In this document: one piece after another, positions 50,571 to 59,462 of the stretch
How the letters are laid out: each line of letters starts with the position of its first letter
Position numbering within the stretch: position 1 is the stretch's first letter
Origin: Candidatus Pseudomonas phytovorans
Lineage (GTDB): Bacteria; Pseudomonadota; Gammaproteobacteria; Pseudomonadales; Pseudomonadaceae
DNA: 64,000 bases
Direction of reading: 5' to 3'
Assembly: GCA_029202525.1 (NCBI GenBank)
Contig: CP119325.1
Coordinates: forward strand, 4,128,001 to 4,192,000
Position numbers and translations under genes: made by a program
The notes under the pieces: model-generated
Seen by the model: only the letters and a program-made list of their open reading frames with translations
Told to the model about the DNA's origin: nothing
Database searches by the model: none

Positions 50571-50877
50571 GCCTGAGGAGCGCCATTCCCACCCCCCTGC
50601 GCCGATAGCCTGGGTCTACGTGAAGGGTGCAAAGCTCTGCGTAGGAACCCTCGGGAATCCACAATGAATAACCTGCGAAATGATCATCGACAACTGCGAC
50701 TGTCAGGCGGTCGAAATTGTCTACCCACCGCGTCAGGTGCCGCTCCAGTTCATCGCGCCATGAAGCCTCATGCGCGGGCTCCCAAGTACGGATAGAGTGT
50801 TCCTCGCCTCGGTAAATGGCCGGTAGATCGGTCACGCATGCCTGCCTTAGTCGTAATGCCATTCCATAGGCTCTCAT
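50567..50877 (-). pseudogene. N-terminal part of the same broken GNAT acetyltransferase
   Basis: The minus frame starts MRAYGMALRLRQACVTDLPA and runs to AELCTLHVDPGYRRRGVGMA, the acetyl-CoA-binding motif A (R/Q-x-x-G-x-G/A). It continues LLRQ, then loses similarity at RSYLR and stops at 50551. Joining GVGMALLRQ to the RYAFEAEQKGF piece of the neighbouring plus-strand fragment would restore a normal GNAT protein. Confidence 0.7.
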
Positions 50878-50948
50878 TGCTTATTTCTGCCAATCTGTAC
50901 TTCTACTACAAACAGCATGGAGTCGAAATCGGTCATTCACGACCAGCA

Positions 50949-51112
50949 GCTTTCGACCCATTGCGGACGGTTCTTGCGTTGGGATTAGTGTGGTGTGCGG
51001 ATGTGTTCGCCTTGAAAAATTCAGCGCCTATGCGATCGAGCGCCGCCCGCGCGGCGCTCGATCTGATAGGCGCAGAAGATGTCATGGTGAATGTCCGCAA
51101 TGGGTCGAAAGC
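50949..51112. repeat. Inverted repeat pair of a dispersed intergenic element
   Basis: GCTTTCGACCCATTGCGGAC (50949-50968) recurs in exact inverted form at 51093-51112, with flanking similarity to about 28 of 30 bases, enclosing 124 bp. Related partial copies are at 51127-51145, 52206-52222 and about 53108-53127. This GGGTCGAA-core sequence resembles small intergenic repeats scattered in Pseudomonas and other genomes. It brackets the GrpB-RibD gene. The 51113-51247 remainder shows no gene. Confidence 0.6.
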
Positions 51113-51247
51113 CGCCGGTCATAGGTGACGGCTTTCGCCCCAAAGCAGTTATTGAGCGGATATCAACATGCGAAATGCAGTCATTGAGGTTGCCCTCGGC
51201 TTGAGGGACAATCCGGCGCCCTTCGTGTTTGCCGCCAAGGATTGGAC

Positions 51248-52204
51248 ATGGCACTAACCAGCAAAATCGCTTCCTACAACTCAGCATGGCCCTTGCGTTT
51301 TCTGGCAGACAAGCCGCGCATTGCCTCGGCCTTCGGCGATGAACTCTATGCAATCCACCACGTTGGTAGTACGGCTGTTCCAGGGCTGGCGGCGAAGCCC
51401 GAAATCGATATGCTCATCGAGGTTGAAGCGCATCGGGATGCGCAGACGCGGGACGGCGTGTTGCTGGGGTTGGGGTATGTGCGCGGGAGTGATCTATCGG
51501 ATGGGCATCATTTCTACCGGCGCAATGTGGATGGGGTTCGCACGCACAAACTCCATGTTTGCACGCGGAACCACCTTGCGGTCATCGACATGTTGAAGTT
51601 CAGGGATCTACTCAGGCGCGATGCCGCGCTCCGTCAGCAGTATGAAGTGCTGAAGTTTCAGTTGGAGTCGAGCAATACGGGTGGGATGGCTGAGTATCTA
51701 GAAAAAAAGGCGCCATTCATTCGGGCGGCGCTGTCCGGTATGCCGCTTGCTCTTGATCAAAACAAGTTCGACGACAGCGACAAGGCATTCATGAGCCAAG
51801 CGCTAGCCCACGGTAGGCGTGCCCTGCCGGCGTGCCTGCCGAACCCTCCGGTGGGCTGCGTGATTGTCCGCGAAGGGCGCATCGTAAGCTTCGGATTCAC
51901 CCAGCCGCCTGGAGATCATCACGCGGAGGCGATGGCTCTTTCACTTCTGGAAAGTGGTCTTGACGAGCTGACCGCTTACGTGACTCTGGAACCGTGTTCG
52001 TTCGCAGGCCGCACGCCTTCATGTGCGTTGGCCTTGGTGAGCGCTGGCGTTTCGCGGGTACATGTCGCAATGCTCGATCCCGACCCGCGAAATGCTGGAG
52101 CAGGAATCGAAATCCTTCGGCGGGCAGGGATCGAGGTGACGGTTGGTCTGCTAGGTGATGAAGCTCGATGCGACCTGCAACTTTATCTGTTGGAAAGTCC
52201 ATGA
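51248..52204 (+). CDS. GrpB-domain / RibD-type deaminase fusion protein
   Basis: The 318-residue protein combines two domains. Residues about 1-165 are a GrpB/UPF0157 nucleotidyltransferase-like domain (HHVGSTAVPGLAAKPEIDML, with the acidic pair and YEVLKFQLESSN). Residues about 178-318 are a cytidine-deaminase-fold RibD N-terminal domain. This has PNPPVGCVIVREGRIV, the zinc-ligand motif HHAEAMAL (His-Ala-Glu) and LEPCSFAGRTPSCALALVSA (Pro-Cys-x7-Cys). The RibD reductase domain is absent. Start ATG 51248 follows AAGGATT. The fusion suggests modification of a pyrimidine- or pterin-like nucleotide; substrate unknown. It stands among repeats and relics, suggesting recent arrival. Confidence 0.85.
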   Translation: MALTSKIASYNSAWPLRFLADKPRIASAFGDELYAIHHVGSTAVPGLAAKPEIDMLIEVEAHRDAQTRDGVLLGLGYVRGSDLSDGHHFYRRNVDGVRTHKLHVCTRNHLAVIDMLKFRDLLRRDAALRQQYEVLKFQLESSNTGGMAEYLEKKAPFIRAALSGMPLALDQNKFDDSDKAFMSQALAHGRRALPACLPNPPVGCVIVREGRIVSFGFTQPPGDHHAEAMALSLLESGLDELTAYVTLEPCSFAGRTPSCALALVSAGVSRVHVAMLDPDPRNAGAGIEILRRAGIEVTVGLLGDEARCDLQLYLLESP

Positions 52205-52548
52205 GTGTCTGCAATGGGTCGATTGTTGTCCCACGTAGACAAGCTGCTATCAACCCAGACCCTGTTCGCTATCATCGAACCATTCGGGAAAGCTTCGCAA
52301 CAGAGGCTTCACTGACCAAGGAGAGTAAACGGCGATTGGCAGGCCGCTTTCGGCGCGAAGCGGCCGCTGAAAAAGAAACGGTTTCTTAAGCACAGCGTTC
52401 ACTCTGTGGATGACACCGGCTGTGCCGGTGGTCTCGGGTGACCACTGCCCATGAATCATCATTTCCTCTCCCTCGCAGTTGATCGCGTCGCCCATTGCCG
52501 TAAAATCGCGCGCCCTGAATTCAGAAGGCATGGCGAGAGGGAGCTTCG
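52205..52548. other. Intergenic region with repeat copy and hairpins
   Basis: The gap starts with a partial copy of the dispersed repeat (TGTCTGCAATGGGTCGA, 52206-52222). It also has two stem-loops: GGCCGCTT (52342-52349) with AAGCGGCC (52358-52365), and CACCGG-CTGTG-CCGGTG near 52416. No gene is supported. Confidence 0.5.
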
Positions 52549-53091
52549 ATGCAACGGGTGATGATTATTGGTCAGCCAGGGTCAGGGAAAAGCACCCTGG
52601 CGCGTAAACTTGGCGAGCGCACAGGCTTGCCGGTCGTACATATCGACACCATCCATTGGCAGCCAGGGTGGGTCGAGCGCAGCAGAGACGAGAAGACGCA
52701 TCTTTGCCATGAGGTCGAGGCCCGCGAGCGCTGGATTTTCGAAGGTGGGCATTCGGCCACATGGAATAACCGGTTGGCCCGCGCTGACATGTTGATATGG
52801 ATTGATCGCTCGGCGCCGCTTCGGTTCTGGCGCGTGCTCCTCAGAACGATGCTGAACCGCGGTAGATCTCGGCCTGACTTGCCGGACAACTGCCCGGAAT
52901 TACTGGCCAACCTGCCGGAGTTTTTCAGGTTCATGTGGCGGACTAAAACCTCGTCTCGAGAGGCGATCAAGCGATGGGTGGCGACAGCCCCGTCGGGTTG
53001 TCGTGTGGTCTGCCTACGGACCAATCGGGATGCCGAGGTTTTTCTCGCGAGTATGGGCACGCAGCCTGATCAGGCTGCGCAAGGTCATTAA
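52549..53091 (+). CDS. P-loop NTPase, adenylate kinase-like (topology-modulation protein type)
   Basis: The 180-residue protein opens with a Walker A motif, MIIGQPGSGKSTLARKLGER, and continues VVHIDTIHWQPGWVERSRDE, typical of small adenylate-kinase-like proteins often called FlaR or DNA topology modulation protein. RWIFEGGHSATWNNRLARAD contains the Walker B-like hydrophobic strand IWIDRS afterwards. Cellular role is unclear. It is a single gene. Confidence 0.82.
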   Translation: MQRVMIIGQPGSGKSTLARKLGERTGLPVVHIDTIHWQPGWVERSRDEKTHLCHEVEARERWIFEGGHSATWNNRLARADMLIWIDRSAPLRFWRVLLRTMLNRGRSRPDLPDNCPELLANLPEFFRFMWRTKTSSREAIKRWVATAPSGCRVVCLRTNRDAEVFLASMGTQPDQAAQGH

Positions 53092-53157
53092 ATGTTCGGG
53101 TAAGGGGCCGCTCTGGGTCGATAGCTGCCATCCGGGATCCCCCCGCGTTACCCCTGC

Positions 53158-53890
53158 TCACCACCGGTAAGTCAAACTGCCAATCACCGAACGACGGTTC
53201 CCATAAAACACGGTTTGTTCATAAAAGCCCGGCGTGAAGTAGCGTTTGTCGAACAGGTTGCTCGCGCTCACGTCCACCGAAACCCCTCGCAGGTCCTCGC
53301 TCAGGTGCGCCAGCTCGTAACGAACGCTGGCATCGGTGAGGGTGTAGTGCGGCACCTTGACGGTGTTCCTGGCGTTGTACGAGGACCCGACATAACGCTG
53401 GCCGACACCCATGCCCAGGCCTGCCAGCGGGCCACCCTGCACGCTGTAGTCCACCCACAGCGAAGCGGTGTCCTTGGGCACCGAGATCGGTACGTTACCC
53501 TCGAGGCTGTAGGCGGTTGCGTCGCTGCCCACCGGGTTGGCCTTGGTCACCTCGGCATCGGTGTACGTATACGAGGCGATCAGGTCCAGGCCGCGGGCCA
53601 GCTCGGTCTTGCCTTCCAGCTCGATGCCACGGGAACGCTGTTCGCCGGTCTGAACCTGGAAACTGGGGTTGGTCGGATCGGTGGTGGTGACGTTTTTCTG
53701 GGTCAGGTCATAGACCGACAGGGTAATGAAGCTGTTGTGGCCCGGTGGCTCGTACTTGATCCCCACCTCGTACTGCTCGCCTTCGGTGGGCCTGAAATAG
53801 CTGCCGTCCTGGGCCACGCCCGAGGTCGGCTGAAACGAGGTGCTGTAGCTGGCGTTCTGCAACGTGCCTTTCCACGTCGCGCTGGCGTTA
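53158..53890 (-). pseudogene. 5'-truncated TonB-dependent siderophore receptor
   Basis: About 244 codons encode the C-terminal third of a TonB receptor barrel. They include YEVGIKYEPPGHNSFITLSV, then GIELEGKTELARGLDLIAS, VSASNLFDKRYF and the terminal SVIGSLTYRW. Plug and N-terminal barrel are missing. Upstream the frame meets a TAA inside an AT-rich patch (about 53898-53935) that resembles a Fur-box or iron-responsive promoter, as if a deletion fused the promoter region to the 3' end. No function is expected. Confidence 0.8.
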
Positions 53891-54055
53891 TACAGAGAGA
53901 ATAATTACCATGCGTAATTGATAATGTCTACCAATGGGTGGTGCTTGCCTTTGCCGGTGGGTAGTCGGAATGTTCCTCGGACACGCTGGGAGCGTGTTGC
54001 ACTTGGGTAGAACGGCGGAGGCTGTGATAATGGTGGCAATTCCAAGGGCCCTGTC

Positions 54056-54469
54056 ATGCTGACCATCTCCAATAACGTGCATATCCCGGATACCGACATC
54101 GAACTGACCTACATCCGTGCGCAAGGCGCGGGTGGGCAGAATGTCAACAAGGTGTCCAGCGCCGTGCACCTGCGCTTCAACATCCCGGCCTCATCGCTGC
54201 CCGAGTTCTACAAGGAGCGGCTGCTGGCGCTGCGTGACAGTCGCATCACCGGCGACGGTGTGTTGATCATCAAGGGCCAGCAGTACCGCACCCAGGAGCA
54301 GAACCGTGCTGACGCGCTGGCGCGCCTTGCCGAGTTGATCATCGCTGCCGGCAAGACCGAGAAGAAACGCCGCCCCACCAAGCCGACCCTCGGCTCGAAA
54401 ACCCGCCGCCTCGAAGGAAAAGCCAAGCGCAGCACTGTCAAGGCGGGTCGGGGCAAGGTGGAGTTCTAG
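54056..54469 (+). CDS. arfB: ArfB, alternative ribosome-rescue peptidyl-tRNA hydrolase
   Basis: The 137-residue protein is ArfB (YaeJ). It has an N-terminal class I release-factor-like domain with the catalytic GGQ in IRAQGAGGQNVNKVSSAVHL. The flexible basic C-terminal tail (TEKKRRPTKPTLGSKTRRLE and on) enters the empty mRNA channel of stalled ribosomes. It releases nascent chains on nonstop mRNAs. Its 3' end abuts the convergent metal-permease gene with 4 bp of overlap (54466). Confidence 0.95.
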   Translation: MLTISNNVHIPDTDIELTYIRAQGAGGQNVNKVSSAVHLRFNIPASSLPEFYKERLLALRDSRITGDGVLIIKGQQYRTQEQNRADALARLAELIIAAGKTEKKRRPTKPTLGSKTRRLEGKAKRSTVKAGRGKVEF

Positions 54470-55302
54470 GCTTTTCGTACAGCCCCTGACGCGGCAGAGT
54501 CATAACCGAGGGTGGCGATGAACAGCACCGCGAACACCAGCACGATCGTAGGCGCCGGGGCGCTGTCGAGAAAGAACGACAGGTAGACCCCGATGAACGC
54601 ACAGCCGATGGCAACTACCAGCGAAACCCACAGCATGTGCCGCAGCTCCCGGGTCATCAGCGCCGCAATGGCACCGGGTGCGATCAGCAGCGCGATGGCC
54701 AGGATCACCCCGGAAGCCTTCAACGCCCCCACCACCGCCAGCGAGATCAGGCACAACAAGCCATAGTGCAGCCAGCCGGTGCGCAGGCCGACCGCGTGGG
54801 CCTGTACCGTGTCGAAGGTGAACAGCATCAGGTCCTTCCACTTGATCGCGACCACGGTCGCCGTCAGCAGCGCGATGGCGGCGCACAGCCACAGGTCCTG
54901 GCTGCTGGCACCGAGGATGTCGCCGAACAGGATGTGGTCCAGGTGCACGCTGGACTCGATTTTCAGGTACAGCACCAGGCCCAGCCCGAACATCCCCGAA
55001 TACACGATCCCCATCACCGTGTCTTGCTTGATACGGCTGTTGTTTTTGACAAAACCCGTGGCGACCGCGCAGAAAATCCCCGCCACGAACGCGCCTATGG
55101 CATAGGGGATCTGCACGATGTAGGCAATCACCACGCCGGGGAATACCGCGTGGGCGATCGCATCGCCCAGCAGCGCCCAGCCCTTGAGCACCAGGAAGCA
55201 GGACAACAGCGCCATGGGTATGGCGATGAGTACCGCGATCAGCATGGCATTGACCATGAAATCGAAGCGAAACGGCTCTAGCAGCAGTGCCATGGCACTC
55301 AT
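54466..55302 (-). CDS. sitD: SitD-type Mn/Fe ABC transporter permease
   Basis: The 278-residue membrane protein has about eight to nine helices of the ABC-3 family (MntB/ZnuB/SitD). Conserved parts are LLSCFLVLKGWALLGDAIAH and AVFPGVVIAYIVQIPYAIGA near the start and SGVILAIALLIAPGAIAALM in the middle. With SitC it forms the heterodimeric channel of a manganese/ferrous-iron importer. It overlaps the upstream sitC by 4 bp. The gene order binding protein, ATPase, permease, permease matches sitABCD. Confidence 0.9.
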   Translation of the reverse strand: MSAMALLLEPFRFDFMVNAMLIAVLIAIPMALLSCFLVLKGWALLGDAIAHAVFPGVVIAYIVQIPYAIGAFVAGIFCAVATGFVKNNSRIKQDTVMGIVYSGMFGLGLVLYLKIESSVHLDHILFGDILGASSQDLWLCAAIALLTATVVAIKWKDLMLFTFDTVQAHAVGLRTGWLHYGLLCLISLAVVGALKASGVILAIALLIAPGAIAALMTRELRHMLWVSLVVAIGCAFIGVYLSFFLDSAPAPTIVLVFAVLFIATLGYDSAASGAVRKA

Positions 55303-56159
55303 GACTGCACCTCCAGTGCCTGACGCCCGCGGCGCCTGGCAGCCAGCATTCCGTGCTTGGGCGCAAAGACGAACACCAGCAGGAAGATCAAGGTCTGCAA
55401 CACGACGATCACCCCGCCGGTCGCGCCATCGAGGTAATAGCTGAGGTAGGTGCCCGTCAGGCTGGTGAGCGCACCGATGCTGACCGCGATCACCAGCAGG
55501 CGCGGGAAGCGGTCGCTCAGCAGGTAGGCCGTGGCACCGGGGGTGATCACCATGCAGATGACCAGGAACGCCCCGACAGTTTGCAGCGCAGCGACGGTCG
55601 AGGCCGACAGCAGGGCAAAGAACAGCAGCTTCAGGCGCGTAGGCCGGATGCCCAGCGCCCGGGCCTGGTTCTCGTCAAAAAAAGTCAGCATCAGGTCGCG
55701 CCACTTGGCCAGCAGTACGGCCAGGGTCACCAAACCGATGATCGCCAGCTGCAAGGTGTCGGTGGGCGTGATCGCCAGGATGTTGCCGAGCACGATGGTC
55801 TGGATGTTCACCGAGGTGGGCGACAACGACACCATGAACAGGCCGAGCCCGAAGAACGAGGTGAAGATCATGCCGATCACCACATCCTCCTTGAGCCGGG
55901 TGCGGCGCTGCAGGAACAGCAAGGCGGCCGAGGCCAACCCACCGGCGAAAAAAGCCCCCAGGGAAAACGGCAGCCCCAGCATGTAGGCGCCGGCCACACC
56001 GGGCACGATGGAGTGCGACAGGGCATCGCCGATCAGCGACCAGCCCTTGAGCATCAGGTAGCAGGACAGAAAGGCGCACACGCCGCCGACCAACGCCGAA
56101 ACCCACAGGGCATTGCGCATGTAGCCGTAGGCGAAAGGCTCAAGGAGCAGTTCAATCAC
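55299..56159 (-). CDS. sitC: SitC-type Mn/Fe ABC transporter permease
   Basis: The 286-residue ABC-3 permease shares the LKGWSLIGDALSHSIVPGVA signature. It is longer in its C-terminal tail (VFVFAPKHGMLAARRRGRQA) than SitD. The start is GTG at 56159 with GAGG six bases upstream, overlapping the end of sitB by 8 bp. The family transports Mn2+, Fe2+ or Zn2+; metal choice follows the binding protein. Confidence 0.9.
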   Translation of the reverse strand: MIELLLEPFAYGYMRNALWVSALVGGVCAFLSCYLMLKGWSLIGDALSHSIVPGVAGAYMLGLPFSLGAFFAGGLASAALLFLQRRTRLKEDVVIGMIFTSFFGLGLFMVSLSPTSVNIQTIVLGNILAITPTDTLQLAIIGLVTLAVLLAKWRDLMLTFFDENQARALGIRPTRLKLLFFALLSASTVAALQTVGAFLVICMVITPGATAYLLSDRFPRLLVIAVSIGALTSLTGTYLSYYLDGATGGVIVVLQTLIFLLVFVFAPKHGMLAARRRGRQALEVQS

Positions 56160-57030
56160 GGTGGGCCTCGTTATCGCTGGCGTTTTCGCGTCGAGCCGGC
56201 ACCCCATCGCGCAGGATCAGTGGGCGCTCATCGTCGCTGAACACGCTGACCGGTGGTTGCAACTGTTCGCTACCCTGGACCAGTGCGAAATGCCGCAGCA
56301 CGCCACCGAAGGCCCGCTCCAGGTTGTCCCGGGTGTAGACCTCGTCGGTGGGGCCGTGGGCCAGGACGGTGCGTTTGATCAGCACCACGCGGTCGCAGAA
56401 CTCGGGCACCGAACCGAGGTTGTGGGTGGAGACCAACATTATCCGGCCTTCTTCGCGCAGTTCGCGCAGCAGCTGGATGATCTGGTCCTCGGTCTTCACA
56501 TCGACACCGGTGAACGGCTCGTCGAGCAGAATGATCCGGCTGTCCTGTGCCAGCGCACGGGCCAGAAACACGCGCTTGCGTTGGCCGCCGGACAACTCGC
56601 CAATCTGGCGTTTGCGCAGTGCGCCCATGTCGACCCGCTCCAGCGCAGCGTCCACGGCCTCATGATCGGCGCGCCGGGCGATGCGTAACGGGCCCATGTG
56701 CCCGTAGCGGCCCATCATCACCACATCCTCGACCAGTACTGGAAAGTCCCAGTCCACTTCTTCCGCTTGCGGCACATAGGCCGTCTGTTTTTTACGCAGT
56801 GCCTGTTCGGCGGGCATGCCCAGCACACTGATCGACCCCGCTGCCAGGCGTACCAGGCCCATGATCGCCTTGAACAGGGTCGACTTGCCCGAGCCGTTGA
56901 TGCCTACCAGCGCCGTGATGGTGCCCAACGGCAAATCGAAGCTGGCATTCTCAAGCGCGGTGTGGCCATTTCGGTAGGTCACTGTCGCCCCCTGGACGAC
57001 GATGCCAGGTTCGAGCGTTGCAGTTTTCAT
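56152..57030 (-). CDS. sitB: SitB-type Mn/Fe ABC transporter ATPase
   Basis: The 292-residue ATPase has Walker A (ALVGINGSGKSTLFKAIMGL), the Q-loop (YVPQAEEVDWDFPV, a conserved variant in metal importers), the ABC signature LSGGQRKRVFLARALAQDSR, and Walker B LLDEPFTGVD with the switch His in VSTHNLGSV. Start MKTATLEPG at 57030 has GAGG. It powers the SitCD permease. Confidence 0.92.
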   Translation of the reverse strand: MKTATLEPGIVVQGATVTYRNGHTALENASFDLPLGTITALVGINGSGKSTLFKAIMGLVRLAAGSISVLGMPAEQALRKKQTAYVPQAEEVDWDFPVLVEDVVMMGRYGHMGPLRIARRADHEAVDAALERVDMGALRKRQIGELSGGQRKRVFLARALAQDSRIILLDEPFTGVDVKTEDQIIQLLRELREEGRIMLVSTHNLGSVPEFCDRVVLIKRTVLAHGPTDEVYTRDNLERAFGGVLRHFALVQGSEQLQPPVSVFSDDERPLILRDGVPARRENASDNEAHRD

Positions 57031-57065
57031 GGTGCGGACCTCAGGGGCAAGCGGGCCTGGATGAT

Positions 57066-57989
57066 TCATGGGTTATGCACCTCGCTCAGGCCTTTTACCA
57101 GCGTTTCAGTGGTGACCCGCAGAAGATCCAGGTACGTCGGTACCGGGCCATCACTGGCGCTCAACGAGTCGACATAGAGCACACCGGCGTACCGGGCGCC
57201 GGTCTCACGGGCGACCTGGCGCGCGGGTTTGTCAGAGACCGTGCTCTCACTGAACACCGCCGGTATGCCATTGGCCCTGACAGTATCGATGACTTTACGC
57301 ACCTGCTGGGGCGTACCCTGCTGGTCGGCGTTGATCGGCCACAGGTACAGCTCTTTCAAGTCGAAGTCACGGGCCAGGTAAGAGAAGGCGCCCTCGCTGC
57401 TGACCAGCCAGCGCTTGGCGGGCGGGATCTGCTCAACCTGTGCGCGAATTGGCGCGATAGTCGCCTCGATACGCACTTTGTAGGCCTCGGCATTGCGTGT
57501 GTAGGTGGCGGCGTTGGCGGGGTCGTACTTGACCAGCGCATCGCGGATGTTGTCGACGTAGATCAACGCGTTGCGCGGCGACATCCAGGCATGCGGGTTG
57601 GGTTTACCGGTGTAGGGGCCGGCCGCGATACCCATGGGTTCAATACCGTCGGAAACCACCACCCCAGGCACCTGCTCCAGGCGCTGGAAGAACTTTTCGA
57701 ACCACAGTTCCAGGCCCAGGCCATTCCACAGGATCAACTGGGCGCCCTGGGCACGACGCAGGTCGCCTGGGGTCGGGGAGTAATTGTGGATTTCGGCGCC
57801 GGGTTTGGTGATCGACTCCACCTGAGCCGCATCACCGGCCACGTTCCTGGCCATGTCAGCGATGATGGTGAAGGTAGTCACGACCTTGAACGGTTCGGCG
57901 GCGCCAGCTGACGCAGCGAACAGGAGCACACCGAGCATCACGCCCGCCAGGCGCGATAACACTGAACGGGACTGGGTTGTATCAAACAT
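57066..57989 (-). CDS. sitA: SitA-type metal-binding periplasmic protein
   Basis: The 307-residue substrate-binding protein has a Sec signal peptide (cleavage near residue 31, ASAGAAEPF) and the four ligands of cluster A-I metal binders. They are His in GAEIHNYSPTPGD, His in KPNPHAWMSPRNA, Glu in VSSEGAFSYLARDF and Asp in VLYVDSLSASDG. The His2-Glu-Asp set indicates Mn2+ or Fe2+ rather than Zn2+. First gene of sitABCD. No clear Fur or MntR box is seen upstream. Confidence 0.92.
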   Translation of the reverse strand: MFDTTQSRSVLSRLAGVMLGVLLFAASAGAAEPFKVVTTFTIIADMARNVAGDAAQVESITKPGAEIHNYSPTPGDLRRAQGAQLILWNGLGLELWFEKFFQRLEQVPGVVVSDGIEPMGIAAGPYTGKPNPHAWMSPRNALIYVDNIRDALVKYDPANAATYTRNAEAYKVRIEATIAPIRAQVEQIPPAKRWLVSSEGAFSYLARDFDLKELYLWPINADQQGTPQQVRKVIDTVRANGIPAVFSESTVSDKPARQVARETGARYAGVLYVDSLSASDGPVPTYLDLLRVTTETLVKGLSEVHNP

Positions 57990-58250
57990 CCGTCACTTCC
58001 ACGGCAAGTCGAAGGAAACGGCTAGGTTCACGGTGGGTACGCCAATCTTGTTCAAGAGCCCGAGGCACGCTGGAGCTCTGTAAGTTGGCTTGCTATGGCG
58101 GAGTATGCAGACCTGCCACAGGGATGGCAAACACACGGTTCACGGGCAGGATCTGACGCACGATCAGCCGGGCATCACGAAAGGTTCGCACATCCGCCAC
58201 ATGCGACGCTGTCATCTGGGTATTCCTCATGCCGGGTCAGCCAACGCCTG

Positions 58251-58457
58251 TTGCACCTGCACTTCGACCATATCGTCAGCTCGGCCAGCACCCACAGACT
58301 GGGGCGCGACCATGACGAGATCATCGAGGCCATCGCCGCACGCAATGCCGATGCCGCTGAAGCTGCAGCCCATGAGCATACGATGCTGTTCCAGCGGCGG
58401 TTCCTGGATTACATGCAGCAAATCTTACGGCGAAAATGTCGGTCGTTTGAACGCTAA
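58251..58457 (+). pseudogene. Relic of a GntR/FCD regulator C-terminus
   Basis: A plus frame reads LHLHFDHIVSSASTHRLGRD, then HDEIIEAIAARNADAAEAAA and HEHTMLFQRRFLDYM. This is the last three helices of an FCD-domain GntR regulator, with the conserved HDEI-x-x-A-I-x-x-x-D-x-x-x-A-x-x-x-H pattern. The DNA-binding half is absent, and the upstream 58000-58250 sequence shows no continuing homology. Confidence 0.65.
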
Positions 58458-58522
58458 ACAACACTCAGGGGTTGATCTGTCAGATCACCGCAAGGCTGGG
58501 GATTTCAGGAGCAATTCGTTAT

Positions 58523-59392
58523 CTACAGGGCATATTTCCTGGCCCCGGCAACACAGATGACAGCACCCAGCGTCACGACAAGCATCATCCAGCTGACTTG
58601 CTCGTGCAGCAACAACGCGGCGAGTCCAAGCCCCATGAACGGCTGAAACAGTTGCAGTTGGCCCACTGCCGCAATGCCACCCTGGACGAGCCCTCGGTAC
58701 CAGAACACAAACCCGATCAGCATGCTGAACAGTGAGACGTAACCGAAGCTGAACCACGCTGGGGTGCTTACCTTGGCGAAGGTATCAGCCGCTGGAAAAT
58801 TAGCGATAGTCAGCAGCAGCATGAACGGCAACGCCACAAGCAATGCCCAACTGATCACCTGCCAGCCACCCAACGTGCGCGACAGACGCGCCCCTTCCGC
58901 ATAACCCAACCCGCAAACAACTACCGCAGCCATCATCAGCAGATCGCCCACCGCCGACGCCTCTCCTCCATTCATCAACGCATAGCCAACAACCAACCCG
59001 GCACCTGCCATCGAAAACAACCAGAACAGTGGCCGGGGTCGCTCACCGCCCCGTAGAACAGCAAAGCCTGCGGTGCAGAGCGGCAGGAGCCCGACAAACA
59101 CAATGGAATGAGCAGAGGTGACGTGCTGGAGGGCCAGTGCGGTCAGTAGCGGGAAGCCGATCACAACACCAAGCGCTGTTAGAGCCAATGACGACAAGTC
59201 ACCCCGTGATGGTCGTGGCTGCCGCAACACGATCAAAAAAAGCGCACCCAACAAGGCGGCAATGGTTGCCCTCGCACAGGTCAGAAACGTAGGTTCGAAC
59301 GCTCCTACGGCCACACGGGTTGCCGGCAACGAGCCCGCAAAGATCGCAACGCCTATAAAGCCGTTGATCCACCCGCTTGTTGATTTTTCCAT
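58523..59392 (-). CDS. DMT-superfamily (EamA) transporter
   Basis: The 289-residue protein has ten predicted helices in two EamA repeats: NGFIGVAIFAGSLPATRVAV at the first and GYVSLFSMLIGFVFWYRGLV, with VGQLQLFQPFMGLGLAALLL, in the second. Members export amino acids and metabolites. It is divergent from a MocR regulator, a frequent association in which the PLP-binding regulator controls an EamA/DMT exporter. Ribosome-binding site GGAGGGG. Confidence 0.9.
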   Translation of the reverse strand: MEKSTSGWINGFIGVAIFAGSLPATRVAVGAFEPTFLTCARATIAALLGALFLIVLRQPRPSRGDLSSLALTALGVVIGFPLLTALALQHVTSAHSIVFVGLLPLCTAGFAVLRGGERPRPLFWLFSMAGAGLVVGYALMNGGEASAVGDLLMMAAVVVCGLGYAEGARLSRTLGGWQVISWALLVALPFMLLLTIANFPAADTFAKVSTPAWFSFGYVSLFSMLIGFVFWYRGLVQGGIAAVGQLQLFQPFMGLGLAALLLHEQVSWMMLVVTLGAVICVAGARKYAL

Positions 59393-59462
59393 CGGTAACC
59401 CCTCCCTAATCCAAGATTCAGTACATCACTGACAGGCCCGCCAAGGCCACGTACAATCCAAT

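Noticed and set aside
50878..51128. Small protein-coding frame between the broken GNAT gene and the fusion gene
   Set aside because: Most of it consists of the inverted intergenic repeat; no ribosome-binding site or homology.
53888..54055. Possible extra gene upstream of arfB on the minus strand
   Set aside because: Short frame with no motif; the sequence is better explained as the remains of the truncated receptor's promoter region.
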